Assembly: GCA_023101885.1 (NCBI GenBank) | Contig: JALPQD010000075.1 | Span: 6,576,630 to 6,640,629, forward strand | Direction of reading: 5' to 3' | Source of the DNA: Typhlomys cinereus | Taxonomy: Eukaryota; Chordata; Mammalia; Rodentia; Platacanthomyidae | Length of the DNA stretch: 64,000 nucleotides | Shown: one piece after another, positions 35,588 to 46,892 of the stretch | Layout of the letters: the number at the start of each line of letters is the position of its first letter | How positions within the stretch are numbered: the first letter of the stretch is position 1 | Position numbers and translations under genes: made by a program | Notes under the pieces: generated by a model | Database searches by the model: none | Told to the model about the DNA's origin: nothing | The model's input: only the letters and a program-made list of their open reading frames with translations

Positions 35588-35953
35588 CTCTTTTCACCCC
35601 ACCCCGCTCCGCCGGTCGGGACGCGCACGCGAGGTCCAGCCGGGCCTCACCGAGCGCTCTAGGACCCCAGGTCAGCCCACAGGGACCCGGCTCCGACTCC
35701 CACAATCCAGCCGGAGCCGCGCGGGGGCCGAGGGACAAGAAGGACCTCCCCTGCGCCCGGACCCCGCCCCAGCTGTCCTCGGGTTAAATAGCTCCACGCT
35801 GACGCGCCCATCCTCCCTTTTCACCCCACCCCGCTCCGCCCGTCGGGACGCGCGTGGTCCAGCCGGGCCTCACCCCGCGACCTAGGTAAGTCCCCGTTCG
35901 GGCCCCGCCCACCAGTACCCCAGGCCAAATAATTCAGTTTAGTGAAATTGAGA
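35588..35953 (+). promoter_or_regulatory. L1-B 5' UTR with a different monomer type
   Basis: A GC-rich unit starting CTTTTCACCCCACCCCGCTC occurs at about 35589 and again at about 35817, a period of ~227 bp, giving about 1.5 monomers. The unit shares no evident sequence with the L1-A monomers. It contains GGGTTAAATAG (weak TATA-like, ~35779) and, at 35883-35891, TAG|GTAAGT, a consensus-like splice donor. Many CpGs are intact. Confidence 0.8.
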
Positions 35954-36280
35954 GATCTTAACAGTAAATTTTTTTATTATTATTATTATTTATTCAACTG
36001 TGCACATGTGTGTGTGTATGTGCTCACTCGCGCGTGTGTGTATGTGTGTGTCTGTGTATGTGCAGAACCACGGACGAATTCGCGAACCATTATGGACGCC
36101 TCCACCTCCTTCTGCCTCGGGATTCACAGGCTCCGCCCTACCAGGACCAGATGCGCAGGCTGCCCCGGCTTCCGCCTGGCGTCTATACGTGGGATCTGGG
36201 ATCCGAACTCAGGACCTTCCGCCTGCAAGGCGGAGGCTTAACCCCTGAGCCACCTCTCCAGCCCGATCTTAACAGTTAAA
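35954..36280 (-). repeat. Young B2-superfamily SINE inserted between L1-B promoter and ORF1
   Basis: The SINE body is 35969-36264, flanked by GATCTTAACAGTAAA (35954-35968) and GATCTTAACAGTTAAA (36265-36280), a near-perfect duplication. On the minus strand: GGGCTGGAGAGGTGGCTCAG (A box), GGTCCTGAGTTCGGATCCC (B box), GC-rich body, then a (TAA)n tail containing AATAAA. It is almost identical to the SINE at 3017-3299. It is antisense to the L1. Confidence 0.93.
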
Positions 36281-37352
36281 ATGACAATGCCAAAGTCGAA
36301 GTGCAAATCCAAGAGAAGCAACACTCAAGTAAACAAATTTCCCACTGAAGAAATTAATCCCATAATGTTAGACTCCAACAAGAACAAACCCACGGAAAAA
36401 GGCCAAGAAAGCCTGACCCAGGATAACGACCTTCAAAATATGATCATTACCATGTTGAATACTATGAAAGAGGAAATCCGGGAGGAATTACATAATCAAA
36501 TCAATCGCTTTGAAGAGGAACACAACAGACATCTGGAGGAGTTGAGAAAAACAGTGCAAGAAACAAAAAAATGGCATAGAGCAGTTAAAACAAACTCAAG
36601 CAGAGTTTAAAACTGAGCTAAAAGACAAGTTATCTTCAACCCAGAATGCCACAGAGAGTCTTATCAACAGAACTAATGAAGCAGAAAACAGAATTTCAGA
36701 CCTTGAAGATAAAGTGGGAGTACTAACCAGCTCAATGGAAGAGGTTGTTAAAGCCAAAAAGATACTTGAGAGAAATATCCAAGAGATATGGGACACCCTG
36801 AAGAAGCCTAACATGCGTATTCATGGAATACCGGAGCAAGAATCTCAAAATACCACCCCTGAGGAAATTTTTCAAACGATCATCAAGGAAAACTTTCCTC
36901 ATCTAAAAAAAGAGAGGCCCATTCATATACAAGAGCCATTCCACACCCCAAACAGATACGACCAAAATAGAAGCACACCGCGGCAAATAATAGTTAAAAC
37001 ACTCCACATTCAAGATAAAGAACTGGTGCTGAGAGCTTCAAGGGAGAAAAAACAAGTCACTTTCAAAGGCAAATCTATTAAAATAACAAATGACTTCTCA
37101 GTCGAAACAGTAAAAGCAAGAAGAGCTTGGAGAGACATACTTCAAGTATTGAATGAGCAAAAATGTCAACCCAGGCTGATTTACCCTGCAAAACTATCAG
37201 TCATGATCGAGGGAGAAAGAAAAATTTTCCAGCACAAAGACAACTTTAAGGGATACATGTCCACCAAACCAGGCCTTCAAAAACTGCTAGAAATGATACT
37301 CAAGCGTGAAGAAAAAAACAGGCATATCCAGGAGAACAGAAGGCAAATATAA
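36281..37352 (+). pseudogene. L1-B ORF1 with a single frameshift
   Basis: It starts at ATG 36281 (or the in-frame ATG 36287), directly after the SINE duplication, and ends TAA 37350-37352. A +1 A in the A-run near 36566-36573 (GAAACAAAAAAATGG) shifts the frame; stop TAA appears at 36608. From 36714 on, the correct frame is open. The segments are a basic N-terminus, a coiled coil, the RRM (NMRIHGIPEQESQNTTPEEI) and the CTD (ARRAWRDILQVLNEQKC). Normal length would be about 356 residues. Confidence 0.9.
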
Positions 37353-37402
37353 CACCATTAAAAGCGAAGCAATATACTTATAAAAGCTACTAAACATAAT
37401 AA

Positions 37403-40400
37403 ATGTCTGGAATTAACAATAGTTTCTCCATTATAACACTAAATGTTAATGGACTTAATTCACCGATCAAGAGACACAGATTACAAACTTGGATTAAAAA
37501 TCACAATCCATCAATCTGTTGCCTGCAGGAAACCCATCTCACCACAAAAGATAGGCACGCTCTAAAATAAAAGGCTGGTCAACAATTCTACAAGCAAATG
37601 GAAGCAGAAAACAGGCAGGGGTAGCCATTATGCTATCAGACAAAGTGGATTTCAAACCAAAAAAAATTATAAGAGACACGGATGGATACTACATTTTAGT
37701 CACAGGTACAATTCACCAGGAAGATTTCACAATACTGAACATATATGCACCCAATATGGGCCCCTCCACATTCATTAAGAAAACCTTACAGCGTCTAAAG
37801 CAAGAAATCAACCCCCAAACGATAATTCTTGGGGACTTCAACACCGCCCTCTCTACATGGGATAGATCAACAGGTCAAAAGCTTAACAGAGACACTTTGG
37901 AACTTAATCAAACCCTGAAAGAAATGGACCTTACAGATCTCTATCGAACTTTTCACCCACGCACCAAAGAATACACATTTGTCTGAGCAGCACACGGAAC
38001 TTTCTCCAAAATAGATCACATATTGGGCCACAAAATGAATCTACACATATACAAGAAAGTTGAAATTCTAACCTGTGCCCTATCAGACCACCACGGCCTA
38101 AAGCTGGACATCCACAACACATCAAACAAGAGAAAATACACTAACTCCTGGAAACTTAACAATATGATGCTGAATGAGAACTGGATTCAGGAAGAAATTA
38201 AAAAGGAAATTCAAGATTTCCTGAAAGTGAATGATAACGAAAATACAACTTACCAAAATCTCTGGGACACAATGAAAGCTGTTCTAAGAGGTAAGTTCAT
38301 AGCTCTTAATGCCCACGTCAAAAAAATGGAAACATCAGAAATAAACAACTTAACAATGCAGCTTAAAGCTTTAGAGAAACTAGAGCAATCTGATCCCAAA
38401 AGCAGTAGAAGAGAAGAGATTAGCAAAATAAGGGGAGAAATATCTGAAATCGAGATTAAGAAAACGATAGAAAAAATCAACCAATCAAAAAGCTGGTTCT
38501 TTGAAAAAATCAACAAGATTGATACACCCCTAGCTAAACTAACCAAAAGCAAGAGAGAGAAAACCCAAATTAACAAAATTAGAAATGAACATGGAGTTAT
38601 CACTACTGATACCCAAGAAATCCAGAGAATTATAACATCATATTTCAAAAACTTATACTCTGTGAAGTTTGACAACACAAAAGAGATGGATGAATTTCTA
38701 AGTAAACACAACTTACCTAAATTGAATCAGGAAGTTGTGAATTATTTAAATAGTCCTATAACATATAAGGAAATTGAGGAAGTAATCTCGAATCTTCCCA
38801 CCAAAAAAGGTCCTGGACCAGATGGATTCAGCACAGAGTTCTACCAGACATTTAAGGAGTTAATAACACCAATACTCCTTAAACTGTTCCATCAAATAGC
38901 AAAGGAAGGAACACTACCAAATTCCTTCTATGAAGCTAATACCGTTTTAATCCCAAAACCTAATAAAGATTCACTTAAAAAAGAAAACTATAGGCCGATC
39001 TCCCTGATGAACACAGACGCAAAGATTCTCAACAAAGTTTTAGCAAATCAGATTCAAAAACATATTAAAAAGATCATTCATGGGGACCAAGTAGGCTTCA
39101 TCCCCGGCACACAAGGTTGCTTCAACATACGCAAATCAATAAATGTAATTCATCATGTAAACCAGTCCAAAGTCCAAGACCACATGATACTCTCGATAGA
39201 TGCAGAAAAAGCTTTTGACAAGATCCAACAGCCTTTTATGATCAAAATGCTAGAGACAGTAGGAATGGAAGGAACCTTTATCAATATAATAAAAGCTGTA
39301 TACAACAAGCCCACAGCAAGGATTATGCTCAATTGGGAACAATTGGAAGCATTCCCACTTCGATCAGGAACTAGACAAGGCTGTCCACTCTCACCACTTC
39401 TATTCAATATTTTACTTGAAGTCTTAGCTGAAGCCATAAGACAAGAAAGGGACATAAGAGGGATTCAAATCGGCAAGGAAAAAGTCAAGCTATCCCTATT
39501 TGCAGATGACATGATCTTATACCTGCGGGATCCCAAAAACTCCACCAGGAAGCTCCTGGAACTAATTGAGAAGTTCAGCAGGGTGGCAGGATACAAAATA
39601 AATGTGCAAAAATCATAGGCCTTCCTATATGCCCAGAATGAAAGAAGTGAAAAAGCCTTGAGAGAAACCATACCATTTACTATAACCCCTAAAAAAATGA
39701 AATACCTTGGTATAAACCTAACTAAGGAGGTAAAAGACCTTTACAATGAAAACTTTAAAACCCTAAAGAAAGAAATTGCAGAAGACACCAGAAGGTGGAA
39801 AGACCTCCCTTGTTCCTGGATTGGCAGAATCAACATTGTAAAAATGACCATCCTACCAAAGGCAATATACAGATTCAATGCTATACCAATCAAAATCCCA
39901 AAGCAATTCTTCAAAGAAGTTGACCAAACAATCTCAAAGTTCATATGGAGCACAAAAGACCCAGGATAGCAAAAACAATCCTGAGTAACAAAAACACAGC
40001 TGGAGGTATTACCATACCAAACCTAAGTCTATACTACAAATCCATAGTTATAAAGACAGCCTGGTACTGGCTCCAAAATAGACACACAGATCAATGGATA
40101 AGGATTGAAGACCCAGATATAAGCCCACAAAGTTACAGCCATTTGGTCTTTGACAAAGGGGCCCAAAGAATCCAATGGAAAAAGAACAGCATCTTCAACA
40201 AATGGTGCTGGCAAAACTGGATCTCCACATGCAGAAGATTAAAGCTGGACCTGTACTTGTCACCATGTACAAGACTTAATTCCAAATGGATCAAGGACCT
40301 TGATATCAGGCCAGAGACTTTAAAAACCATAGTTGAAAGGATAGGGAACTCCCTCGAGCTGATTGGGCTAGGCCAACAGTTCCTAAACAGACATCCAATG

Positions 40401-41225
40401 GCACAGTCACTGCTACCAACTCTCAACAGTTGGGATCTTGTGAAATTAAAGAGCTTCTGTTCAGATAAAGAGATTGTCACACGAGCTCAAAGGCAACCCA
40501 CAGAATGGGAGAAAATCTTCACTAACCACATATCTGACAGAGCTCTACTGTCCAGAGTGCACAAAGAACTTAGAAAATTAAACTCCAAGGAAAACACTGG
40601 CCCAATTAAAAAATGGGCCCTGGAACTTCAAAGAAACTTTACCAGGGATGAAATTAAAATGTCTAACAATTATCTTAAAAAATGCTCCACTTCCTTCGCC
40701 ATCAGGGAAATGCAAATCAAAACTTCCCTGAGATATCATCTCACCCCGGTCAGGATGGCAAAAATCCACAATACAAACAACGACAAATGCTGGAGAGGAT
40801 GTGGAGAGAGGGGAACTCTCCTACATTGTTGGTGGGAATGCAGGCTCATACAGCCACTCTGGCGAGCCGTCTGGAGATTCTTAAAGAAATTAAAGATTGA
40901 AATGCCATATGATCCTGCTATCCCACTTTTGGGAATAACCCCCCATGCAGCAGAGGTTCGCCTCGATAGCACAAGCTCGACCATGTTCATAGCAGCACTG
41001 TTTACAATAGCAAAGTCATGGAATCAACCTAAATGTCCAACAGTTGACGAGTGGATAAGGAAACTGTGGTACATCTATACAATGGAGTACTACTCAGCCA
41101 TCAAAAATGATGAATTACTGGAATTTGCTGGGAAATGGATGTCATTAGAAAGAATTATATTAAGTGAAGTATCCCAAACCCAGAAAATTAAGCGCCGTAT
41201 GTACTCCCTAATAGGTGGCTCCTAG
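37403..41225 (+). pseudogene. L1-B ORF2, nearly intact, two frameshifts and two nonsense changes
   Basis: ORF2 runs from ATG 37403 to the stop at 41223-41225 (about 1,275 codons). Lesions are a 1-nt loss near 37565, TGA at 37984-37986, TAG at 39616-39618, and a 1-nt loss near 39949. The 531-codon open stretch 38023-39618 holds the reverse transcriptase core: [41 protein letters not shown] and the catalytic FADD (39499-39510). The C-terminal CX3CX7HX4C motif is at 40788-40841. Normally ORF2p nicks target DNA and reverse-transcribes L1 RNA in place. Confidence 0.93.
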
Positions 41226-42239
41226 TACCAAACTCACCCAGCCCACATTGAGACACTCAAAAGTAAACCTATGTAACACAGTAATTGCAAGAATTATGAA
41301 CAAGAGAGATGGGTTAGGAGGGCCACACCAGAAACAAGGAGAGAGGGGACCATGTTACAGCAGAGAAAATAGGCCTCCATCAAGGTCTGCAAGTAAGTAA
41401 TGAGAAACCTGGTTAAGTTCACAGACGTTCTTTCCTGATCTCACCAGAAGGGGAGGGCATATAGTCTAGCAGATAAAAAGTAATCATTTTGCAAATGGGT
41501 GATGGACCCCTCCCTCAGTGAGGTTTCCTACTCTTATTACATCTACCCTTGAATGTGGTATTACAACAAGACTCCAGTTTAACAGCTTTTTGTCTCTGGC
41601 CAGGGGGTGACATACAGTGCCCAGCAGAATGGAGTGAAGGGAATTGCAGGAGCAGCAAAACTGCAAAAGAAAATCAACAAACCACAATCCAGAACTTCAG
41701 AGACTCTATATCAATCACATAGAACTAGGACAGCCTAATCTCTCCCCATCCTGGAGCTCAGGGACATTTGCGGAAGAGGGGGCGGTAAGATTGTAAGAGC
41801 AAAAGGATGGGAGGAGCAACGATTTGCAAGATTCTCAACAATAGTTGGGGCCAAAGCAATCATAATGGGACTTTGCATGCCCTGCGCAATGTCCAGCGCA
41901 CTGTTGCCCTCATAAAGTCTAGCATCTGTTAAGGGCACCGAGACCCCTGGAGGCAAGGGATTGACAGCCATAGTAGTGATCTTATGCTTAAGGGGAACAA
42001 GAGAAAGGGCTTATGGAAATGCCACTGGGTCCTTATATGTCATCGGAGAGGAGGACCCAGTGGAGAGTTAGGCGTACACAATAAAGGACTCTCTGGGAAT
42101 TGGGGGGGAGGCACTGGGGGAAGGGGAGGGGGAGGAGGGGGGAGGGAGGGAACTGGTAAAAAATTTTAAAATGTATAATTAAATTTTTAATAAAAAAAAT
42201 ACATGAACCTATGGGGTTCACCTTCAAAACAAAACAAAA
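41226..42239 (+). other. L1-B 3' UTR with an atypical 3' extension
   Basis: It is homologous to the L1-A 3' UTR up to GGGAACTGGT (~42153), including the guanine-rich polypurine tract (42097-42148). It then departs: instead of CTACCTATTAAGTTTGTATG it continues A/T-rich with an AATAAA at ~42189. A further ~40 bases (ACATGAACCTATGGGGTTCA and on) precede an A-rich end at 42239. The extra piece may be 3'-transduced flanking sequence or an alternative 3' end. Confidence 0.75.
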
Positions 42240-45200
42240 AAAAGCTTAACAGAGACACTTTGGAACTTAAACCCTTAAAGAAATGGACCTTACAGATCTC
42301 TATTGAACTTTTCACCCATGCACAAAAGAATACACATTTTTCTCAGCAGCACACGGAACTTTCTCCAAAATAGATCATATATTGGGCCACAAAACGAATC
42401 TCCACATATACAAAAAAGTTGAAATTCTAACCTGTGCCCTATCAGACCACCATGGCCTAAAGCTGTACATCCACAACACAACAAACAAGAGAAAATACAC
42501 TAACTCCTGGAAACTTAACAATATGATGCTGAATGAGAACTGGATTCAGGAAGAAATTAAAAAGGAAATTCAAAATTTCCTGAAAGTGAACGATAACGAA
42601 AATACAACTTACCAAAATCTCTGGGACACAATGAAAGCTGTCCTAAGAGGTAAGTTCATAGCTCTTAATGCCTACATCAAAAAAATGGAAACATCAGAAA
42701 TAAATAACTTAACGATGCAGCTTAAGGCTTTAGAGAAACTTAAGCAATCTGATCCCAAAAGTAGTAGAAGAGAGGAGATTAGCAAAATAAGGGGAGAAAT
42801 ATCTGAAATCGAGACTAAGAAAACAATAGAAAAAAATCAACCAGTCAAAAAGCTGGTTCTTTGAGAAAATCAATAAGATAGATACACCCCTAGCTAAATT
42901 AACCAAAAGCAAGAGAGAGAAAACCCAAATTAACAAAATTAGAAATGAACATGGAGTAATCACTACTGATACCCAAGAAATCCAGAGAATTATAACATCA
43001 TATTTCAAAAACTTATACTCAGTGAGGTTTGACAACACACAAGAGATGGATGAATTTCTAAGTAAACACATCTTACCTAAATTGGATCAGGAAGTTGTGA
43101 ATTACTTAAATGGCACTATAACATATAAGGAAATTGAAGAAGTAATCTCGAATCTTCCCACCAAAAAAGGTCCTGGGCCAGATGGATTCAGCACAGTATT
43201 CTACCAGACATTTAAGGACTCAATAACACCAATACTCCTTAAACTGTTCCATCAAATAGCAAAGGAAGGAACACTACCAAATTCCTTCTATGAAGCTAAT
43301 ATCATCTTAATCCCAAAACCTAATAAAGATTCACTTAAAAAAGAAAACTATAGGCCGATCTCCCTGATGAACACAGACGCAAAGATTCTCAACAAAGTCT
43401 TAGCAAATCGGATTCAAAAACATATCAAAAAGATCATTCACAGGGACCAAGTATTCTTCATCTCCGGCACGCAAGGTTGGTTCAACATACGAAAATCAAT
43501 AAATGTAATTCATCATGTAAACCAGTCCAAAGTCCAAGACCACATGATACTCTCGATAGATGCAGAAAAAGCCTTTGACAAGATCCAACAGCCTTTTATG
43601 ATCAAAACGCTAGAGACAGTAGGAATGGAAGGAACCTTTATCAATATAATAAAAGCTGTATACAACAAGCCCACAGCAAGGATTATGCTCAATTGGGAAC
43701 AATTGGAAGCATTCCCACTTCGATCAGGAACTAGACAAGGCTGTCCACTCTCACCACTTCTATTCAATATTGTACTTGAAGTCTTAGCTGAAGCCATAAG
43801 ACAAGAAAGGGACATAAAAGGGATTCAAATCGGCAAGGAAGAAGTCAAGCTATCCCTATTTGCAGATGACATGATCTTATACCTGCGGGATCCCAAAAAC
43901 TCCACCAGGAAGCTCCTGGAACTAATTGAGAAGTTCAGCAGGGTGGCAGGATACAAAATAAATGTGCAAAAATCAGAGGCCTTCCTACATGCCCAAAATG
44001 AAAGAAGTGAAAAAGCCCTGAAAGAAACAATCCCATTTACTGTAGCCCCTAAAAATTGAAATACCTTGGTATAAACCTAACCAAGGAGGTAAAAGACCTT
44101 TACAATGAAAACTTTAAAACTCTAAAGAAAGAAATTGCTGAAGACATCAGAAGGTGGAAAGACCTCCTGGATTGGCAGAATCAACATCGTAAAAATGACC
44201 ATCTTACCAAAGGCAATATACAAATTCAATGCTATACCAATTAAAATTCCAAAGCAATTCTTTAAAGAAGTTGACCAAATAATCTCAAAATTCATATGGA
44301 GGCACAAAAGACCCAGGATAGCAAAGACAATCCTGAGTAACAAAAACACTGCTGGAGGTATTACCATACTGAACCTTAGTCTATACTACAAATCCATAGT
44401 TATAAAGACAGCCTGGTACTGGCTCCAAAATAGACACACAGATCAATGGATAAGGGTTGAGGACCCAGATATAAGCCCACAAAAATACAGCCATTTGATC
44501 TTCGACAAAGGGTCCAAAGAATCCAATGGAAAAAGAACAGCATCTTCAACAAATGGTGCTGGCAAAACTGGATCTCCACATACAGAAGATTAAAGCTGGA
44601 CCCGTACTTGTCACCATGTACAAGACTTAATTCCAAATGGATCAAGGACCTTGATATCAGGCCAGAGACTATAAAAATCATAACTGAACGGATAGGGAAC
44701 TCCCTTGAGCTGATTGGCCTAGACCAACATTTCCTAAACAGACATCCAATGGCACAGTCATTGCTACCAACTCTCAACAGCTGGGATCTTGTGAAATTAA
44801 AGAGCTTCTGTTCAGATAAAGAGATTGTCACACGAGCTCAAAGGCAACCCACAGAATGGGAGAAAATCTTCACTAACCACATATCTGATAGAGCTCTACT
44901 GTCCAGAGTGCACAAAGAACTTAGAAAATTAAACACCAAGGAAACCAATGGTCCATTTAAAAAATGGGCCCTGGAACTTAAAAGAAATTTTACCAGAGAT
45001 GAAATTAAAATGTCTAACAAATATCTTAAAAAATGCTCCACTTCTTTAGCCATCAGGGAAATGCAAATGAAAACCTCCCTGAGATATCATCTCACCCCGG
45101 TCAGGATGGCAAAAATCCACAATACAAACAATAACAAGTGCTGGAGAGGATGTGGAGAGAGGGGAACTCTCCTGCATTGCTGGTGGGAATGCAGGCTCAT

Positions 45201-45579
45201 ATAGCCATTCTGGTGAGCCATTTGGAGATTCTTAAAGAAATTAAAGATTGAAATGCTATATGACCCTGCTATTATTCCACTTTTGGGAATAACCCCCCAT
45301 GCAGCAGAGGTTCACCTAGATAACACAAGCACGACTATGTTCATAGCAGCACTGTTTACAATTGCAAAGTCATGGAATCAACCTAAATGTCCAACAGTTG
45401 ACGAGTGGATAAGGAAACTGTGGTACATCTATACAATGGAGTACTACTCAGCCATCAAAAATGATGAATTACTGGAATTTGCTGGGAAATGGATGTCATT
45501 AGAAACAATTATATTAAGTGAAGTATCCCAATCCCTGAAAGTTAAGCGCCGTATGTACTCCCTAATAGGTGGCTCCTAG

Positions 45580-46621
45580 TACCAAACTCACCCAGCCCAC
45601 ATTGAGACACTCAAGGGTAAATCTATGTAATACGGTAATTGCAAGGATTGTGAACAGGAGGGATGGGGTTGGAGAGCCACACCAGACACAAGGAGAGAGG
45701 GGACCATGTTACAGCAGAGAAAATCGACCTCCAAGGAATGCCAGTAACTAATGTGACACCTGGTTAAGTTCACAGACGTTCGTTCCTGATCATATACAAC
45801 TGAGGGGGTATGATCTCACCAGAAGGGAAGGGCATATAGTCTGGCAGATGAAAAGAGATCATTTTGCAAATGGGTGACTGATCCCTCCCTCACCGAGGTT
45901 TCCTGCTTTTATTACATCTACCCTTGAATGTGCTATTATAACAAGACTCCAGTTTAACAGTTTTTTGTCTCTGACCAGGGGGTGACATACAGTGAAGACA
46001 TACATACATACATACAGGATGGAGTGAAGGGCATTGCAGGAGCAGCAAAACTGCAAAAGAAAATCAACAAACCACAATCCAGAACTTCAGAGACTCTATA
46101 TCATCCACATAGAACTAAGCCAGCCTAATCTCCCCCCATCCTGAAGCTCAGGGACATTTACGGAAGAGGGGGCGGTAAGATTGTAAGAGCAAAAGGATGG
46201 GGGGAGCAATGATTTGAAGAGTCTCCACACTAGATAGGGCTGAAGCAATCATAATAGGACTTTGCATGCCCTGCACCATGTCTGTCACACTATTGACCTC
46301 ACAAAGTCTAACATCGGCTAAAGGCACCAAGATCCTTGGAGGCAAGGGATTGATGGCCACAGTAGTGTTCCTATGCTTAAGGGGAACACGAGAAAGGGTT
46401 CAGGGAAATGCCACTGGGTCCTTTTACGTCATCGGAAAGGAGGACCAAGAGGAGAGTTAGGCATACACAATAAAGGACTCTCTGGGAATTGGGGGGGAGG
46501 CACTGGAAAATGGGGAGGGAGGGAGGGGGAGCAGGGGGTTCAGGGGGAGGAGGGGGGGAGGGTACTGGTCTACCTATTAAGTTTGTATGAGCGGAAATAA
46601 TATTAAAAAATGTTAAAAAAA
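45580..46621 (+). other. L1-A 3' UTR and A-tail
   Basis: It starts after the ORF2 stop and includes an (ACAT)n run near 46003-46016. A long guanine-rich polypurine tract lies at 46490-46562, followed by CCTATTAAGTTTGTATGAGC and the A-tail. The 46490-46562 tract has several G-runs of four or more, as in other L1 3' UTRs. Confidence 0.85.
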
Positions 46622-46635
46622 AAGACAGCATTACT

Positions 46636-46892
46636 AATAGTTGTCCTTGGCTATCTCTAGTGCCTTATCTGAGGACCGCCCCTTATGGCCACTCTCCTGT
46701 CCCTCATCTATGCAAAGCAGAGGGTGCTCAAGTCCCTTAGAGTGGAGGTAATGCTTGTATAGCCTCACATATCCTATGCAAGTTTAAGACATCTCTAGAG
46801 GACTTGTAATGACTCATACAATAAATAAGCTATATAGATAGCTGTTATTTTGTAGAGTTTAGGGAATAAGAAAAGAACAGGTACTATGAAAG
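46636..46892. other. Short intergenic spacer after the nested L1
   Basis: Pre-insertion flank of L1-A. No element is recognised. Confidence 0.5.

Larger units (their letters stand above)
35574..42253 (+). mobile_element. Inner full-length L1 (L1-B) nested in L1-A ORF2
   Basis: The element (35588-42239, 6652 bp including a SINE) is flanked by AAAAGCTTAACAGA at 35574-35587 and 42240-42253. The duplicated site is part of L1-A ORF2 and starts with the A-rich side expected of L1 endonuclease cleavage. L1-B has its own monomeric 5' UTR, ORF1, ORF2 and 3' UTR. It has fewer lesions than L1-A, as expected for the younger insertion. Confidence 0.95.
35099..45579 (+). pseudogene. L1-A ORF2 (endonuclease-reverse transcriptase), interrupted and multiply broken
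   Basis: ORF2 starts at ATG 35099. It hits an in-frame TAG at 35486-35488 (TTA CAG in the inner copy reads CTATAG here) and is then split by the inner L1 between 35587 and 42240. Downstream lesions are a +1 A near 42831, a 2-nt loss near 44054, an 8-nt deletion near 44168, a 1-nt loss near 44511 and a TAG at 45202. Remaining pieces show the endonuclease N-terminus (LNVNGINSPIKRHRLQTW), the reverse transcriptase ([21 protein letters not shown] near 43858) and the Cys-rich C-terminus. The natural stop is at 45577-45579. Confidence 0.9.
32927..46635 (+). mobile_element. Outer full-length L1 (L1-A), split by an inner L1
   Basis: Identical 14-bp duplications AAGACAGCATTACT at 32927-32940 and 46622-46635 bracket the element (32941-46621). 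Removing the inner L1 (35588-42239) and its extra 14-bp duplication leaves about 7.0 kb: monomeric 5' UTR, ORF1, ORF2, 3' UTR and A-tail. It has both original ends, so it inserted as a full-length copy. All its ORFs are now broken (see sub-entries), so it is not autonomous. It lies 4.5 kb from the SERPINB1 3' end and reads antisense to that gene. Confidence 0.95.
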
